Assembly (NCBI RefSeq): GCF_014257025.1
Contig: NZ_JACMSF010000017.1
Coordinates: 62,001-126,000 of the forward strand
Direction of reading: 5' to 3'
Length of the DNA: 64,000 bases
Source of the DNA: Streptomyces cupreus
GTDB taxonomy: Bacteria; Actinomycetota; Actinomycetes; Streptomycetales; Streptomycetaceae
The stretch's first letter is position 1. The number at the start of each line of letters is the position of its first letter. Shown piece by piece: positions 26,904 through 34,897 of this stretch. A model generated the notes under the pieces. It searched no databases. It saw only the letters and a list, made by a program, of their open reading frames with translations, and was not told the origin of the DNA. The position numbers were made by a program, and so were the translations under genes.

Positions 26904-27141
26904 GAACGAAGCCTGCCAGACAGGATTACCGCAGGGTAGGGGGACGTTCCGGGCTAAAGCCCCGGGCTCGTGGACTGGTTCCCGCGGCGCCGGGATCAAC
27001 CCGTAGAGTGACGCGCACGCACGTGAGGGCCGGGATGCCGGCCCACCCGTGCGGGTAGATGTTGCCCGGACACCGGGCCCGGGCGAACGGAACGGGGCCC
27101 GCGTACGACAACAGGCCCGGGCAAGAGGAAACGGGGGGCGC

Positions 27142-28728
27142 ATGAACACGGAAGCGCGACGCGCCTCCATCCCTCCACGCCCGCCCCACCCTCCGAAGCC
27201 GGAACAGGACCCGACGCCCGCGTCGGACTCCGCCACCGAGCCGAAGCCCCCCGCGACTCCGCCCCGCTTCCCGAGCCTCCGCACTCCTCCCACCCAGGCC
27301 GAGGCCCCACCCCCGCCCAAGGCCTCCGCCCGCTTCCCGGACACAGCACCGACGACGTCGTCCGAACCGCGGCGCGAGAACACGGCCCCGCCGACGACTT
27401 CCGACGGCACGCCCCCGCGCGCGGGATCTGCTGGTAGTGCGGTCCAGCGCCCGGCCTCGGCCTCGGTTCCGCCGCGCCCGGCTGCCTCCGGCGGCACGCC
27501 CCCGCGCCCGACGTCGAGCCCGGGCGCTGCCGCCAGTGGTGCGGTGCAGCGTCCGAGCTCGTCGCCCACGGTTCCACCCCGCCCGTCTGCCTCCACGGGC
27601 GCCCCGCCGCGCCCGGCGACGACGCCGTCCGCCGCTCCTTCACGCCCGGCGACACCCCCGCCCGCCACCCCGCCGCGCCCGGCCACGTCCGGCGTGACAC
27701 CCCCGCGCCGCAGCACCCCCGCCACCCCTGCCGCGCCCCCGGCCCGCCCGCCCCTCCCGCCGCTTGATCGTCCCGGCGCCCCCGCCGAGACCTCCTCGGA
27801 GACCACCCGGCGGCTGCGGCCCATCCCCGCCGAGCCCGCCCCCGAGCCCGCGCCCCGTGAGGTCCCCGCGGCCCCCGATCCCGCGCTCTCCTGGAGCGCC
27901 CCCATGGCCCCCGCTTCCGGGCGGCCCGTTGTGTCGTTCGGGGAGCCCGAGGGGTACGACGGGGACGCTCGGGGGAGGGCGCTTCTGGGGCGGGGTGGGT
28001 CGCGGGTCGTCGCCGTTGCCGCTTGTCTCGTGCTGGGGCTCGGGCTCGTCGGGGGTGCCGTCACCGGGAGTTGGCTCGTCGGGGACTCCGAGGCCGCCGG
28101 GGCCCGGGACGACTTCGTCGCGGCCCGGAGCCTTTGGCACAGCATCCCCGTCGATCAGCTCTTCCCGCTCAGCGTGAAGGGGCAGGGTGCCGGTCCTGGC
28201 GGCGCCGACCGGACCTGGACGCGGATCGCCGTCGCCCCGGACAGCGGCTGCAAGAACGCCTTCGACCCCCTCCTGCGCAAGGCCCTCGCCCCCGTCGGCT
28301 GCCAACGGCTCCTGCGCGCCACCTACACCGACGCCACCCAGACCTACGTCACCACCGTCGGCCTGCTCTTCACCAAGGCCGACGCCACCGCCATGGTCTC
28401 CCTCGCCAAGCGGTTCACCGACGAGGGACTGGACCGCCGTACCGACCTCATGCCCCGCCCGTACGGCCCCGGCTTCGAGAGCGACCAGCGCGCCTCCTGG
28501 ACCGTGTCCGTGCTCACCGACGCCCCGGTCGTCGTCTACGCCGTCTCCGGCTGGGCCGACGGCCGGGGCGTCGACGAGCCGCAGCCCGCCGAGGACGCCA
28601 TGGAGTCCGGCGCCACCACAGCCATCGCCCAGGCCGGCCTCGGCCACGAGGCGAAGGGCCTCGCCGACCGCGTCGAACGCTCCCTGCGCAAGCACGTCGG
28701 CCCGTACGCCACGGAGCAGGCGTCATGA
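27142..28728 (+). CDS. Proline-rich single-pass membrane protein next to mycosin
   Basis: 528 residues from ATG 27142 (SD ACGGGG). Residues 1-260 are intrinsically disordered, with many PPRP/PPRPA repeats. A single transmembrane helix lies at about 293-315 (VVAVAACLVLGLGLVGGAV), followed by a folded exterior domain of about 200 residues with cysteines (NGCKNAF-type region, VGCQRLL). It overlaps the mycosin gene by 4 bases (ATGA), so the two are one unit. Not a recognised Ecc component; likely a scaffold or anchor for the protease. Function unknown. Confidence 0.75.
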   Translation: MNTEARRASIPPRPPHPPKPEQDPTPASDSATEPKPPATPPRFPSLRTPPTQAEAPPPPKASARFPDTAPTTSSEPRRENTAPPTTSDGTPPRAGSAGSAVQRPASASVPPRPAASGGTPPRPTSSPGAAASGAVQRPSSSPTVPPRPSASTGAPPRPATTPSAAPSRPATPPPATPPRPATSGVTPPRRSTPATPAAPPARPPLPPLDRPGAPAETSSETTRRLRPIPAEPAPEPAPREVPAAPDPALSWSAPMAPASGRPVVSFGEPEGYDGDARGRALLGRGGSRVVAVAACLVLGLGLVGGAVTGSWLVGDSEAAGARDDFVAARSLWHSIPVDQLFPLSVKGQGAGPGGADRTWTRIAVAPDSGCKNAFDPLLRKALAPVGCQRLLRATYTDATQTYVTTVGLLFTKADATAMVSLAKRFTDEGLDRRTDLMPRPYGPGFESDQRASWTVSVLTDAPVVVYAVSGWADGRGVDEPQPAEDAMESGATTAIAQAGLGHEAKGLADRVERSLRKHVGPYATEQAS

Positions 28729-29903
28729 CCGTCGCCCGCGTCCGCCGCACGGCCCTGCTCAGCGTCCTGCTCGCCGCCTCACTCGCCCTCGTCCCGTCCA
28801 CCGCCGCGCACGCCGACGGCATCCGCGGCCAGCAGTGGGCCCTGGAGGCCATGCACACCCAGGAGGCCTGGCAGACCACCAAGGGCAAGGGCATCACGGT
28901 CGCCGTCCTCGACACCGGCGTCGACGACCAGCACCCCGACCTCGCCGGGAACGTCCTGACCGGCAAGGACATGGTCGGCTTCGGAGCGGAGCGGGGCGAC
29001 CGCGCCTGGGCCCGCCACGGCACCGCCATGGCCGGCATCATCGCGGGCCACGGACACGGCTACGGCAATGGCGACGGCGTGATGGGCATCGCCCCGGAGG
29101 CCAAGATCCTCCCCGTCCGGGTGATCCTGGAGGACGGCGACTCCGCCCGTGCCAAGGCACGCACCACCCGCGGCAACGCCCTCGCCGAAGGCATCCGCTG
29201 GGCCGCCGACCACGGCGCCGACGTCATCAACCTCTCCTTGGGCGACGACTCCAAGTCCGCCCACCCCGAACCCGCCGAGGACGAGGCCGTCCAGTACGCC
29301 CTGCGCAAGGGCGCCGTCGTCGTCGCCTCGGCCGGCAACGGCGGCGAGAAGGGCGACCACATCTCCTACCCGGCCGCCTACCCGGGCGTCATCGCCGCCA
29401 CCGCCGTCGACAAGTTCGGCACCCGCGCCTCCTTCTCCACCCGCCGCTGGTACGCCACGGTCAGCGCCCCCGGCGTCGACGTCGTGATCGCCGACCCCGA
29501 CCGCAAGTACTACGAGGGCTGGGGCACGAGCGCCGCCGCGGCCTTCGTCTCCGGTGCGGTGGCCCTGGTCAAGGCGGCCTACCCGGGCCTGACCCCGGCC
29601 CAGATCAAGAAGCTCCTGGAGGACACGGCCCGCAACGCCCCCGCCGACGGCCGCGACGACTCCCGGGGCTACGGCTTCGTGGACCCCGCCGCCGCCATCG
29701 AGAAGGCAGCGAGCCTCAAGCCGGAGGGCCTGCGGGCCAAGGGCTACGGCAACGAGTACTTCGGCCCGGGCCCCGACACCACGAAGACCGAAGGCGACGC
29801 GACGGGCTGGGCGGCCCCGCTGGCGGGCAGCGCAGGAGGCGTCCTGCTGGTGGCGGCGGTGGTTCTGTGGCGAGGCCGTCGTGAACGCCAGGACGAGATC
29901 TAG
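28725..29903 (+). CDS. Mycosin-type subtilisin protease (type VII secretion-associated, MycP-like)
   Basis: 392 residues. Signal peptide (1-30), subtilisin catalytic triad Asp63 (VLDTGVD), His98 (RHGTAMAG) and Ser269 (GTSAAAA), and a C-terminal transmembrane anchor (about 362-382) with basic cytoplasmic tail RGRRERQ. This is the layout of the membrane-anchored, extracytosolic mycosins that accompany ESX systems. No EccB-E or WXG100 genes are in the window. Its TAG shares a CTAG with the stop of the convergent serine hydrolase gene. Confidence 0.9.
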   Translation: MTVARVRRTALLSVLLAASLALVPSTAAHADGIRGQQWALEAMHTQEAWQTTKGKGITVAVLDTGVDDQHPDLAGNVLTGKDMVGFGAERGDRAWARHGTAMAGIIAGHGHGYGNGDGVMGIAPEAKILPVRVILEDGDSARAKARTTRGNALAEGIRWAADHGADVINLSLGDDSKSAHPEPAEDEAVQYALRKGAVVVASAGNGGEKGDHISYPAAYPGVIAATAVDKFGTRASFSTRRWYATVSAPGVDVVIADPDRKYYEGWGTSAAAAFVSGAVALVKAAYPGLTPAQIKKLLEDTARNAPADGRDDSRGYGFVDPAAAIEKAASLKPEGLRAKGYGNEYFGPGPDTTKTEGDATGWAAPLAGSAGGVLLVAAVVLWRGRRERQDEI

Positions 29904-30835
29904 GCCGTCGCGAACACCGACACCGCGACCTTGGCCGCCGCCTCGACCAGCGACACCCCCTCAGCCTTCGTCGCGTTGCCGTTCGACAGCGCGGCCACCA
30001 GGTAGTCGCGCCCGTCCACCGTCACCCGCCCGATGCTGTTGATGTCCCACAACCCGGTCGTGCTCCGCGGCAGCCACCCGTTCTTGAGAGCCCACTTCGA
30101 GCCGTCCGCCGCGGCCGAGACACCCCACCGCTGATCCACGGCTATCCGCGCCATCAGCCCTTGGAGATACGTCCGCGAAGCCTTACTCAGCGCCGAATCG
30201 TCCCCGAACACCTGCTGAAGCAGGGTGAGTTGATCCTCCGCCGTGGTCTGCGTCAGCCCCCACAGCATCCCGTCGCCGCCCTCGGTGGATCTCAGCCCGA
30301 ACCGCTCGTTCGCGGCGGCCAGCCCCTCCGCCCTGCCGATCGTCTCCCACAGCGCCGAGGTGGAGGCGTTGTCGCTGTTCTCGATCATCGCGGTGGCGTA
30401 CGCCTTCTCCGTCGACGTCAGCGCCCGCCCCTCGTCCTGCGCCCGAAGCAGCAGCGTCGCCAGGATGTCGACCTTCACGATGCTCGCCGTATCGAAGGAG
30501 CCGTCCCCGTACGTGGCGCTCTCACCGGAGTCCACGTCCAGCACCGCCACCGACACCTCCGCGCCCTTCGCGACGGTGACGGACTCCATGGCGTCCGCCA
30601 GCAGCCCGTCCGGATCCACCGTCGGCTGCGCCACCGGTTCCACGGATGCCTCCCCGCTCGCCGCGACCACTGAGGGCGTCGCCGACGACGATACGGCGCT
30701 CCGCGCGCCCGAAGGAGAGTGCGCGTGAGCCTTCACGTACACCGTCCCGGCGGCCGTACCGCCCACCACGGCCACGGAGGCGAGGGCGACATACAGCAGG
30801 GGAACACGGCGTCGGCGCGCTCTGGAGGACTCCAT
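29900..30835 (-). CDS. Class A β-lactamase-fold serine hydrolase, membrane-anchored
   Basis: 311 residues. N-terminal anchor or signal (about 11-33), Ser/Ala/Thr/Pro linker, then a serine β-lactamase-like domain: SIVK at 118-121, SDN at 154-156, and KNGW in place of KTG. The Ω-loop ExxxN that supplies the deacylating Glu in class A enzymes is not evident, so it may bind rather than hydrolyse β-lactams. It could act in peptidoglycan metabolism. The relation to the neighbouring mycosin is only positional. Confidence 0.82.
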   Translation of the reverse strand: MESSRARRRRVPLLYVALASVAVVGGTAAGTVYVKAHAHSPSGARSAVSSSATPSVVAASGEASVEPVAQPTVDPDGLLADAMESVTVAKGAEVSVAVLDVDSGESATYGDGSFDTASIVKVDILATLLLRAQDEGRALTSTEKAYATAMIENSDNASTSALWETIGRAEGLAAANERFGLRSTEGGDGMLWGLTQTTAEDQLTLLQQVFGDDSALSKASRTYLQGLMARIAVDQRWGVSAAADGSKWALKNGWLPRSTTGLWDINSIGRVTVDGRDYLVAALSNGNATKAEGVSLVEAAAKVAVSVFATA

Positions 30836-30979
30836 GCCCGCGATGGTCGGGCCGGTGACTGTGGCTGCCGTTAGACGGACGTTAGATCTGTGTCAGGGAA
30901 ATCTGAGATTTCCGTGAGCCGCGTCACGGGCGCGTTTCCGGCCCCGCACAAGCGCAGCAGCATCCCCCCTATAGGGTCG

Positions 30980-31714
30980 GTGACCGTGGCGAACAAGAAC
31001 ATTCCCGACTCCCCCTTCCCCGACGACGACGGCTCCGCCGACCCCCGGCTGAGCGCGGCGCTCGTGGCCTGGGCCGAGGACCGCACCGCCGTGGCACCGG
31101 TGCTCCAGGCGCTCAAGGGCGCCCGGCTGCTCGTCCCGGTCGTGGCCGTACTCGGCGAGGTCGAGGAGGACGAGAACGGGCTGCGCCGCGAGAAGACCAG
31201 CGACATGGCCGTACCGACCCTGCGGGCCGGCGACCGCAAGGCCCTGCCCGCCTTCACGTCCACCGACTCCCTCGCCCGCTGGGAGGCGACGGCCCGCCCC
31301 GTCGCCGTACACCTGCACCAGGCCCTGGAGGCCGCCGCGCACGAGAAGGCGGACACGGTCGTGCTGGACCTGGCGGGACCGGTGCCGTTCGAGCTGATGG
31401 GACCGGCGCTGCTTGCGCTCGCCGAGGGCCGTACGACGGCCGATCCGCTCGACGATCCGGCGGTGGTGGAGGCGGTACGGGCGGCGGTGGCCGCCGAGCC
31501 GGCCGTGGTCCGCGCCCACCTCGGACCCGGGCAGGCCGACGGCACCCTGGCCCTCGTACTGGATCCGGCCGTCGCCCCGGCCGAAGCCGCCCGCGCGGTC
31601 GCGGAGCGCATCGCCGCCGACGAAACACTGAGGGCCCGCCTGGTGCGCGGCCTCGACCTGGCACTGCTGCCGGCCGAGGCGACGCCGCCGGGCGAGCCCC
31701 TGTACGTCAGGTGA
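30980..31714 (+). CDS. SseB-like protein
   Basis: 244 residues from GTG 30980 (AGGG 5 bases upstream); GTG 30986 is also possible. SseB-type N-terminal domain: LVAWAEDRTAVAPVLQALKGARLLVPVVAVLGEVE and PAFTSTDSLARWEATARPVAV, with a second SseB-like region after residue 150. Conserved in actinobacteria near infC; no enzymatic residues are visible and its role is unknown. It ends 4 bases before the convergent DUF1844 gene. Confidence 0.8.
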   Translation: MTVANKNIPDSPFPDDDGSADPRLSAALVAWAEDRTAVAPVLQALKGARLLVPVVAVLGEVEEDENGLRREKTSDMAVPTLRAGDRKALPAFTSTDSLARWEATARPVAVHLHQALEAAAHEKADTVVLDLAGPVPFELMGPALLALAEGRTTADPLDDPAVVEAVRAAVAAEPAVVRAHLGPGQADGTLALVLDPAVAPAEAARAVAERIAADETLRARLVRGLDLALLPAEATPPGEPLYVR

Positions 31715-31718
31715 CGGG

Positions 31719-32087
31719 CTAGCCGTAGACCGGGCCCGTGTACTTCTCGCCCGGGCCCTGGCCCGGCTCGTCCGGGACGAGCGAGGCCTCGCGGAACGCC
31801 AGCTGGAGCGACTTCAGGCCGTCCTTGAGCGGGGCCGCGTGGAAGGAGCTGATCTCGGTGGTGCTGGCGTCGAGCAGCCCGGCAAGGGCGCTGACCAGCT
31901 TGCGGGCCTCGTCCAGGTCCTTGTACTTGTCGCCCTCCTCGGTCAGACCGAGCTTTACGGCGGCGGCGCTCATCAGGTTCACGGCGACCGTCACGATCAC
32001 CTCGACGGCGGGGACCTCGGCGATGTCGCGGGTCATCTCGTCGAAGTCGGGCGTCTCGGGGCTGTCCGAGGGGGAGGTGTCACTCAT
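31719..32087 (-). CDS. DUF1844 protein
   Basis: 122 residues from ATG 32087. Contains the DUF1844 core: VNLMSAAAVKLGLTEEGDKYKDLDEARKLVSALAGLLD. Small acidic cytosolic protein found upstream of infC in many actinobacteria. Function unknown. It is transcribed away from infC, so its promoter shares the 32088-32477 interval. Confidence 0.85.
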   Translation of the reverse strand: MSDTSPSDSPETPDFDEMTRDIAEVPAVEVIVTVAVNLMSAAAVKLGLTEEGDKYKDLDEARKLVSALAGLLDASTTEISSFHAAPLKDGLKSLQLAFREASLVPDEPGQGPGEKYTGPVYG

Positions 32088-32477
32088 GACGCCCACGATA
32101 GGTGCACGGGCAGGCCCGGCCCGACACTGCCTCGGTTAGCCCTGACCGAGCAGAGCTGCTAACCTTGGGTGACGACCGGCCGAACGCGCCCAAGAAAGAT
32201 CAGCGTGTCCGGCCCACAAGTGGAGGCTCCGAACTCCCACCTGACCGTCCTCCGGGACGGCGGGTCACCGGTCAGGCGGCCACCACCGTTCCGTACGGAC
32301 GGTGGAGTCGCCCGAGATTGCGCCCCGCGGTCGACGCGGCGGTGTTCCGGCAGTGATGGAGCCCCGCATGTGTCCCGTCCGGGGCATTTTTCATGCGCCG
32401 TGATGGTTGGTCCCTATGTCAAACAGACATACGCGGCTGTCCGCCAGACCGCCGTGTGGTGCTACCGAGGAGGATCC
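32088..32477 (+). promoter_or_regulatory. infC promoter and long structured leader
   Basis: A 390-base gap without a gene. CTCGGT (32131-32136) can pair with ACCGAG (32145-32150), while the overlapping GGTTAGC (32134-32140) can pair with GCTAACC (32158-32164), so the two hairpins exclude each other. TAACCT at 32160-32165 is a possible -10. Downstream come CCACCGT/ACGGTGG pairing and a terminator-like hairpin at 32361-32391. The pattern suggests control of the infC-rpmI-rplT operon by its leader; this is inferred from structure only. Confidence 0.55.
32361..32391 (+). terminator. Terminator-like hairpin in the infC leader (candidate attenuator)
   Basis: GCCCCG (32361-32366) pairs with CGGGGC (32380-32385) and is followed by ATTTTT. 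A T-tract is unusual in this genome, and the hairpin lies upstream of infC on the infC strand with no gene ending before it, so it is more likely an attenuator than an end-of-gene terminator. Confidence 0.65.
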
Positions 32478-33125
32478 ATCAGCGCCGAGCCCCGCATCAA
32501 CGACCGGATTCGCGTTCCCGAGGTGCGACTTGTCGGTCCCAGTGGCGAGCAGGTGGGCATTGTCCCGCTGGCCAAGGCACTGGAGCTTGCGCAGGAGTAC
32601 GACCTGGACCTGGTCGAGGTCGCGGCGAACGCCCGTCCGCCCGTGTGCAAGCTCATGGACTACGGGAAGTTCAAGTACGAGTCGGCCATGAAGGCCCGTG
32701 AGGCGCGCAAGAACCAGGCGCACACGGTCATCAAGGAGATGAAGCTCCGGCCGAAGATCGACCCGCACGACTATGACACCAAGAAGGGTCACGTCGTCCG
32801 GTTCCTCAAGCAGGGCGACAAGGTCAAGATCACGATCATGTTCCGTGGTCGCGAGCAGTCCCGGCCGGAACTCGGCTACCGACTGCTGCAGCGTCTCGCG
32901 GAGGATGTCCAGGACCTCGGTTTCGTGGAGTCGAACCCGAAGCAGGACGGCCGGAACATGATCATGGTTCTCGGTCCGCACAAGAAGAAGACCGAGGCGA
33001 TGGCCGAGGCCCGCCAGGCGCAGGAAGCCCGCAAGGCAGAAGCGAAGGCCAACCCCGGCAAGTCGCAGAACGCCGCGGACTCCGAGAGCGCCGAGGCCCC
33101 TGCTGAGGCTTCCGCCGAGGCGTGA
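32478..33125 (+). CDS. infC: Translation initiation factor IF-3
   Basis: Mature frame ISAEPRINDRIRVPEVRLVGP, then the N-domain, linker (YGKFKYESAMKAREARKNQ) and C-domain (RPKIDPHDYDTKKGHVVRFL). The 3' end is an Ala/Glu-rich tail. It prevents subunit association and proofreads start codons on the 30S subunit. AGGAGG at 32468-32473 points to ATC at 32478 as start codon, comparable with the AUU start of E. coli infC that gives autoregulation. GTG 32454 is in frame and may be used in automatic annotation, but has no Shine-Dalgarno. First gene of infC-rpmI-rplT. Confidence 0.93.
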   Translation: MSAEPRINDRIRVPEVRLVGPSGEQVGIVPLAKALELAQEYDLDLVEVAANARPPVCKLMDYGKFKYESAMKAREARKNQAHTVIKEMKLRPKIDPHDYDTKKGHVVRFLKQGDKVKITIMFRGREQSRPELGYRLLQRLAEDVQDLGFVESNPKQDGRNMIMVLGPHKKKTEAMAEARQAQEARKAEAKANPGKSQNAADSESAEAPAEASAEA

Positions 33126-33235
33126 TCCCGGGGGACGAGAGTCCCCGAGGATGTAACCCATACAGAACGACGCTCCACCGTGCCCGGTTTCACGACCGGG
33201 CACCGGAGCGCCACCGACGAGGAGAGAACGGCGCT

Positions 33236-33430
33236 ATGCCGAAGAACAAGTCGCACAGCGGTGCCAGCAAGCGCTTCAAGGTCACCGGCTCCGGCAAGGT
33301 GCTCCGCGAGCGCGCCGGCAAGCGCCACCTGCTCGAGCACAAGTCGTCCCGTGTGACGCGTCGCCTCACCGGCAACGCCGAGATGGCCCCGGGCGACGCC
33401 GCGAAGATCAAGAAGCTTCTCGGCAAGTGA
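33236..33430 (+). CDS. rpmI: 50S ribosomal protein L35
   Basis: 64 residues, MPKNKSHSGASKRFKVTGSGK..., a complete L35 with the usual basic composition and KKLLGK end. ATG 33236 preceded by GAGGAGAG. Middle gene of the infC-rpmI-rplT operon, 110 bases after infC and 94 before rplT. Confidence 0.98.
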   Translation: MPKNKSHSGASKRFKVTGSGKVLRERAGKRHLLEHKSSRVTRRLTGNAEMAPGDAAKIKKLLGK

Positions 33431-33524
33431 CGTCGGGTGCGTATCGCGCCTGACCTCTGACCGGGACCCATTCGAACCCGGGCCGTGTGAGTCCAACCAC
33501 GGCCCCGCTACAAGGAGTTAAAAA

Positions 33525-33908
33525 GTGGCACGCGTCAAGCGGGCAGTCAACGCCCACAAGAAGCGCCGGGCGATCCTGGAGCAGGCCTCCGGCTACCGCG
33601 GTCAGCGTTCGCGCCTGTACCGCAAGGCCAAGGAGCAGGTCACCCACTCGCTGGTCTACAACTACAACGACCGCAAGAAGCGCAAGGGTGACTTCCGCCA
33701 GCTGTGGATCCAGCGCATCAACGCCGCTGCCCGCGCCAACGGCATCACGTACAACCGCTTCATCCAGGGTCTGAAGGCCGCCAACGTCGAGGTCGACCGC
33801 AAGATCCTCGCCGAGCTGGCCGTCAACGACCCGAACGCGTTCGCCGCGCTCGTCGAGGTCGCGCAGAAGGCCCTGCCGAGCGACGTCAACGCCCCCAAGG
33901 CGGCCTGA
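33525..33908 (+). CDS. rplT: 50S ribosomal protein L20
   Basis: 127 residues from GTG 33525 (AAGGAG upstream), ARVKRAVNAHKKRRAILEQASGYRGQRSRLYRKAKEQ typical of L20, which binds 23S rRNA early in assembly and in some bacteria represses its own operon. A terminator follows. Confidence 0.98.
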   Translation: MARVKRAVNAHKKRRAILEQASGYRGQRSRLYRKAKEQVTHSLVYNYNDRKKRKGDFRQLWIQRINAAARANGITYNRFIQGLKAANVEVDRKILAELAVNDPNAFAALVEVAQKALPSDVNAPKAA

Positions 33909-33936
33909 CGCCTGGCTCAGAGCCGACGTGACATGA

Positions 33937-33968
33937 GGGACCCGCAGGCTTTCGGGCTTGCGGGTCCC
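33937..33968 (+). terminator. Terminator after rplT
   Basis: GGGACCCGCA (33937-33946) and TGCGGGTCCC (33959-33968), perfect 10-bp stem with a 12-base loop, placed 28 bases after the rplT stop. Confidence 0.8.
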
Positions 33969-33986
33969 GCTGTGTAGTTTCCGAAA

Positions 33987-34844
33987 GTGAGCCTCATGCC
34001 CTCTGCCAGCCCTGAGCTGATCTCCCCCCGTTCCCCCCGTGTCTCCGCCGCCCGGCGGCTGGCCAAGCGGAACTTCCGGGGGAAGGAGCGGCTGTTTCTC
34101 GCGGAGGGGCCGCAGGCCGTGCGGGAGGCCGCGGAGCATGCGGACACGCTGGTCGAGCTGTTCGCCACCGTCGACGCCGCGGAGCGGTACGCCGACATCA
34201 TCGGTGAGGCCCGGGCCGCCGGAGCCCGCATCCATCTCGCCTCCGACGACGTCATCGCCGACATCTCGACCACCGTCACCCCCCAGGGCCTCGTCGGGAT
34301 CTGCCGGTTCCTCGACACGCCCTTCGAGGAGATCCTCGCCGCCCGGCCCAAGCTCGTCGCCGTGCTCGCGCATGTGCGGGACCCCGGGAACGCCGGCACC
34401 GTCCTGCGGTGCGCCGATGCCGCCGGGGCCGAGGCCGTCGTACTGACCGACGCTTCCGTCGATCTCTACAACCCCAAGGCCGTGCGCGCCTCCGTCGGGT
34501 CCCTGTTCCATCTGCCCGTGGCCGTGGGAGTGCCGGTCGAGCGGGCCGTCGCCGGGCTCAAGGACGCCGGGGTGCGGATCCTCGCCGCCGACGGCGCCGG
34601 GGACGACGATCTCGACGACGAGCTCGACAAGGGGACCATGGGCGGGCCGACTGCCTGGGTGTTCGGCAACGAGGCCTGGGGGCTCCCGGAGGAGACCCGC
34701 GCGCTGGCGGACGCCGTCGTGCGCGTACCGATCCACGGGAAGGCCGAGAGCCTGAACCTCGCCACCGCCGCGGCCGTATGTCTCTACGCGTCGGCCCGTG
34801 CACAGCGTGCCCTCGGAGGGTGCCGCAGCGTTACCGAGGGCTAG
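33987..34844 (+). CDS. TrmH/SpoU-family RNA 2'-O-methyltransferase
   Basis: 285 residues from GTG 33987 (ATG 33996 also possible). N-terminal RNA-binding region (RNFRGKERLFLAEGPQAVREA), then the SPOUT fold: LVAVLAHVRDPGNAGTVLRCADAAGA, LYNPKAVRASVGSLFHLPV, WVFGNEAWGLPEE, IPIHGKAESLNLATAAAVCLY-type motif 3. Uses S-adenosylmethionine. The exact nucleotide target in rRNA or tRNA is unknown; resistance-type methyltransferases share the fold. Confidence 0.9.
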   Translation: MSLMPSASPELISPRSPRVSAARRLAKRNFRGKERLFLAEGPQAVREAAEHADTLVELFATVDAAERYADIIGEARAAGARIHLASDDVIADISTTVTPQGLVGICRFLDTPFEEILAARPKLVAVLAHVRDPGNAGTVLRCADAAGAEAVVLTDASVDLYNPKAVRASVGSLFHLPVAVGVPVERAVAGLKDAGVRILAADGAGDDDLDDELDKGTMGGPTAWVFGNEAWGLPEETRALADAVVRVPIHGKAESLNLATAAAVCLYASARAQRALGGCRSVTEG

Positions 34845-34897
34845 TAGGGTGACCAGCTCGGGGGCCCCTCAGCCGTGGTGAGAGGTGGGGTACGGGG

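Noticed and set aside
24555..26939. Long plus-strand ORF across the SDR, DUF2510 and PLP-enzyme genes
   Set aside because: Crosses three well-supported genes, one on the other strand; composition is antisense-like.
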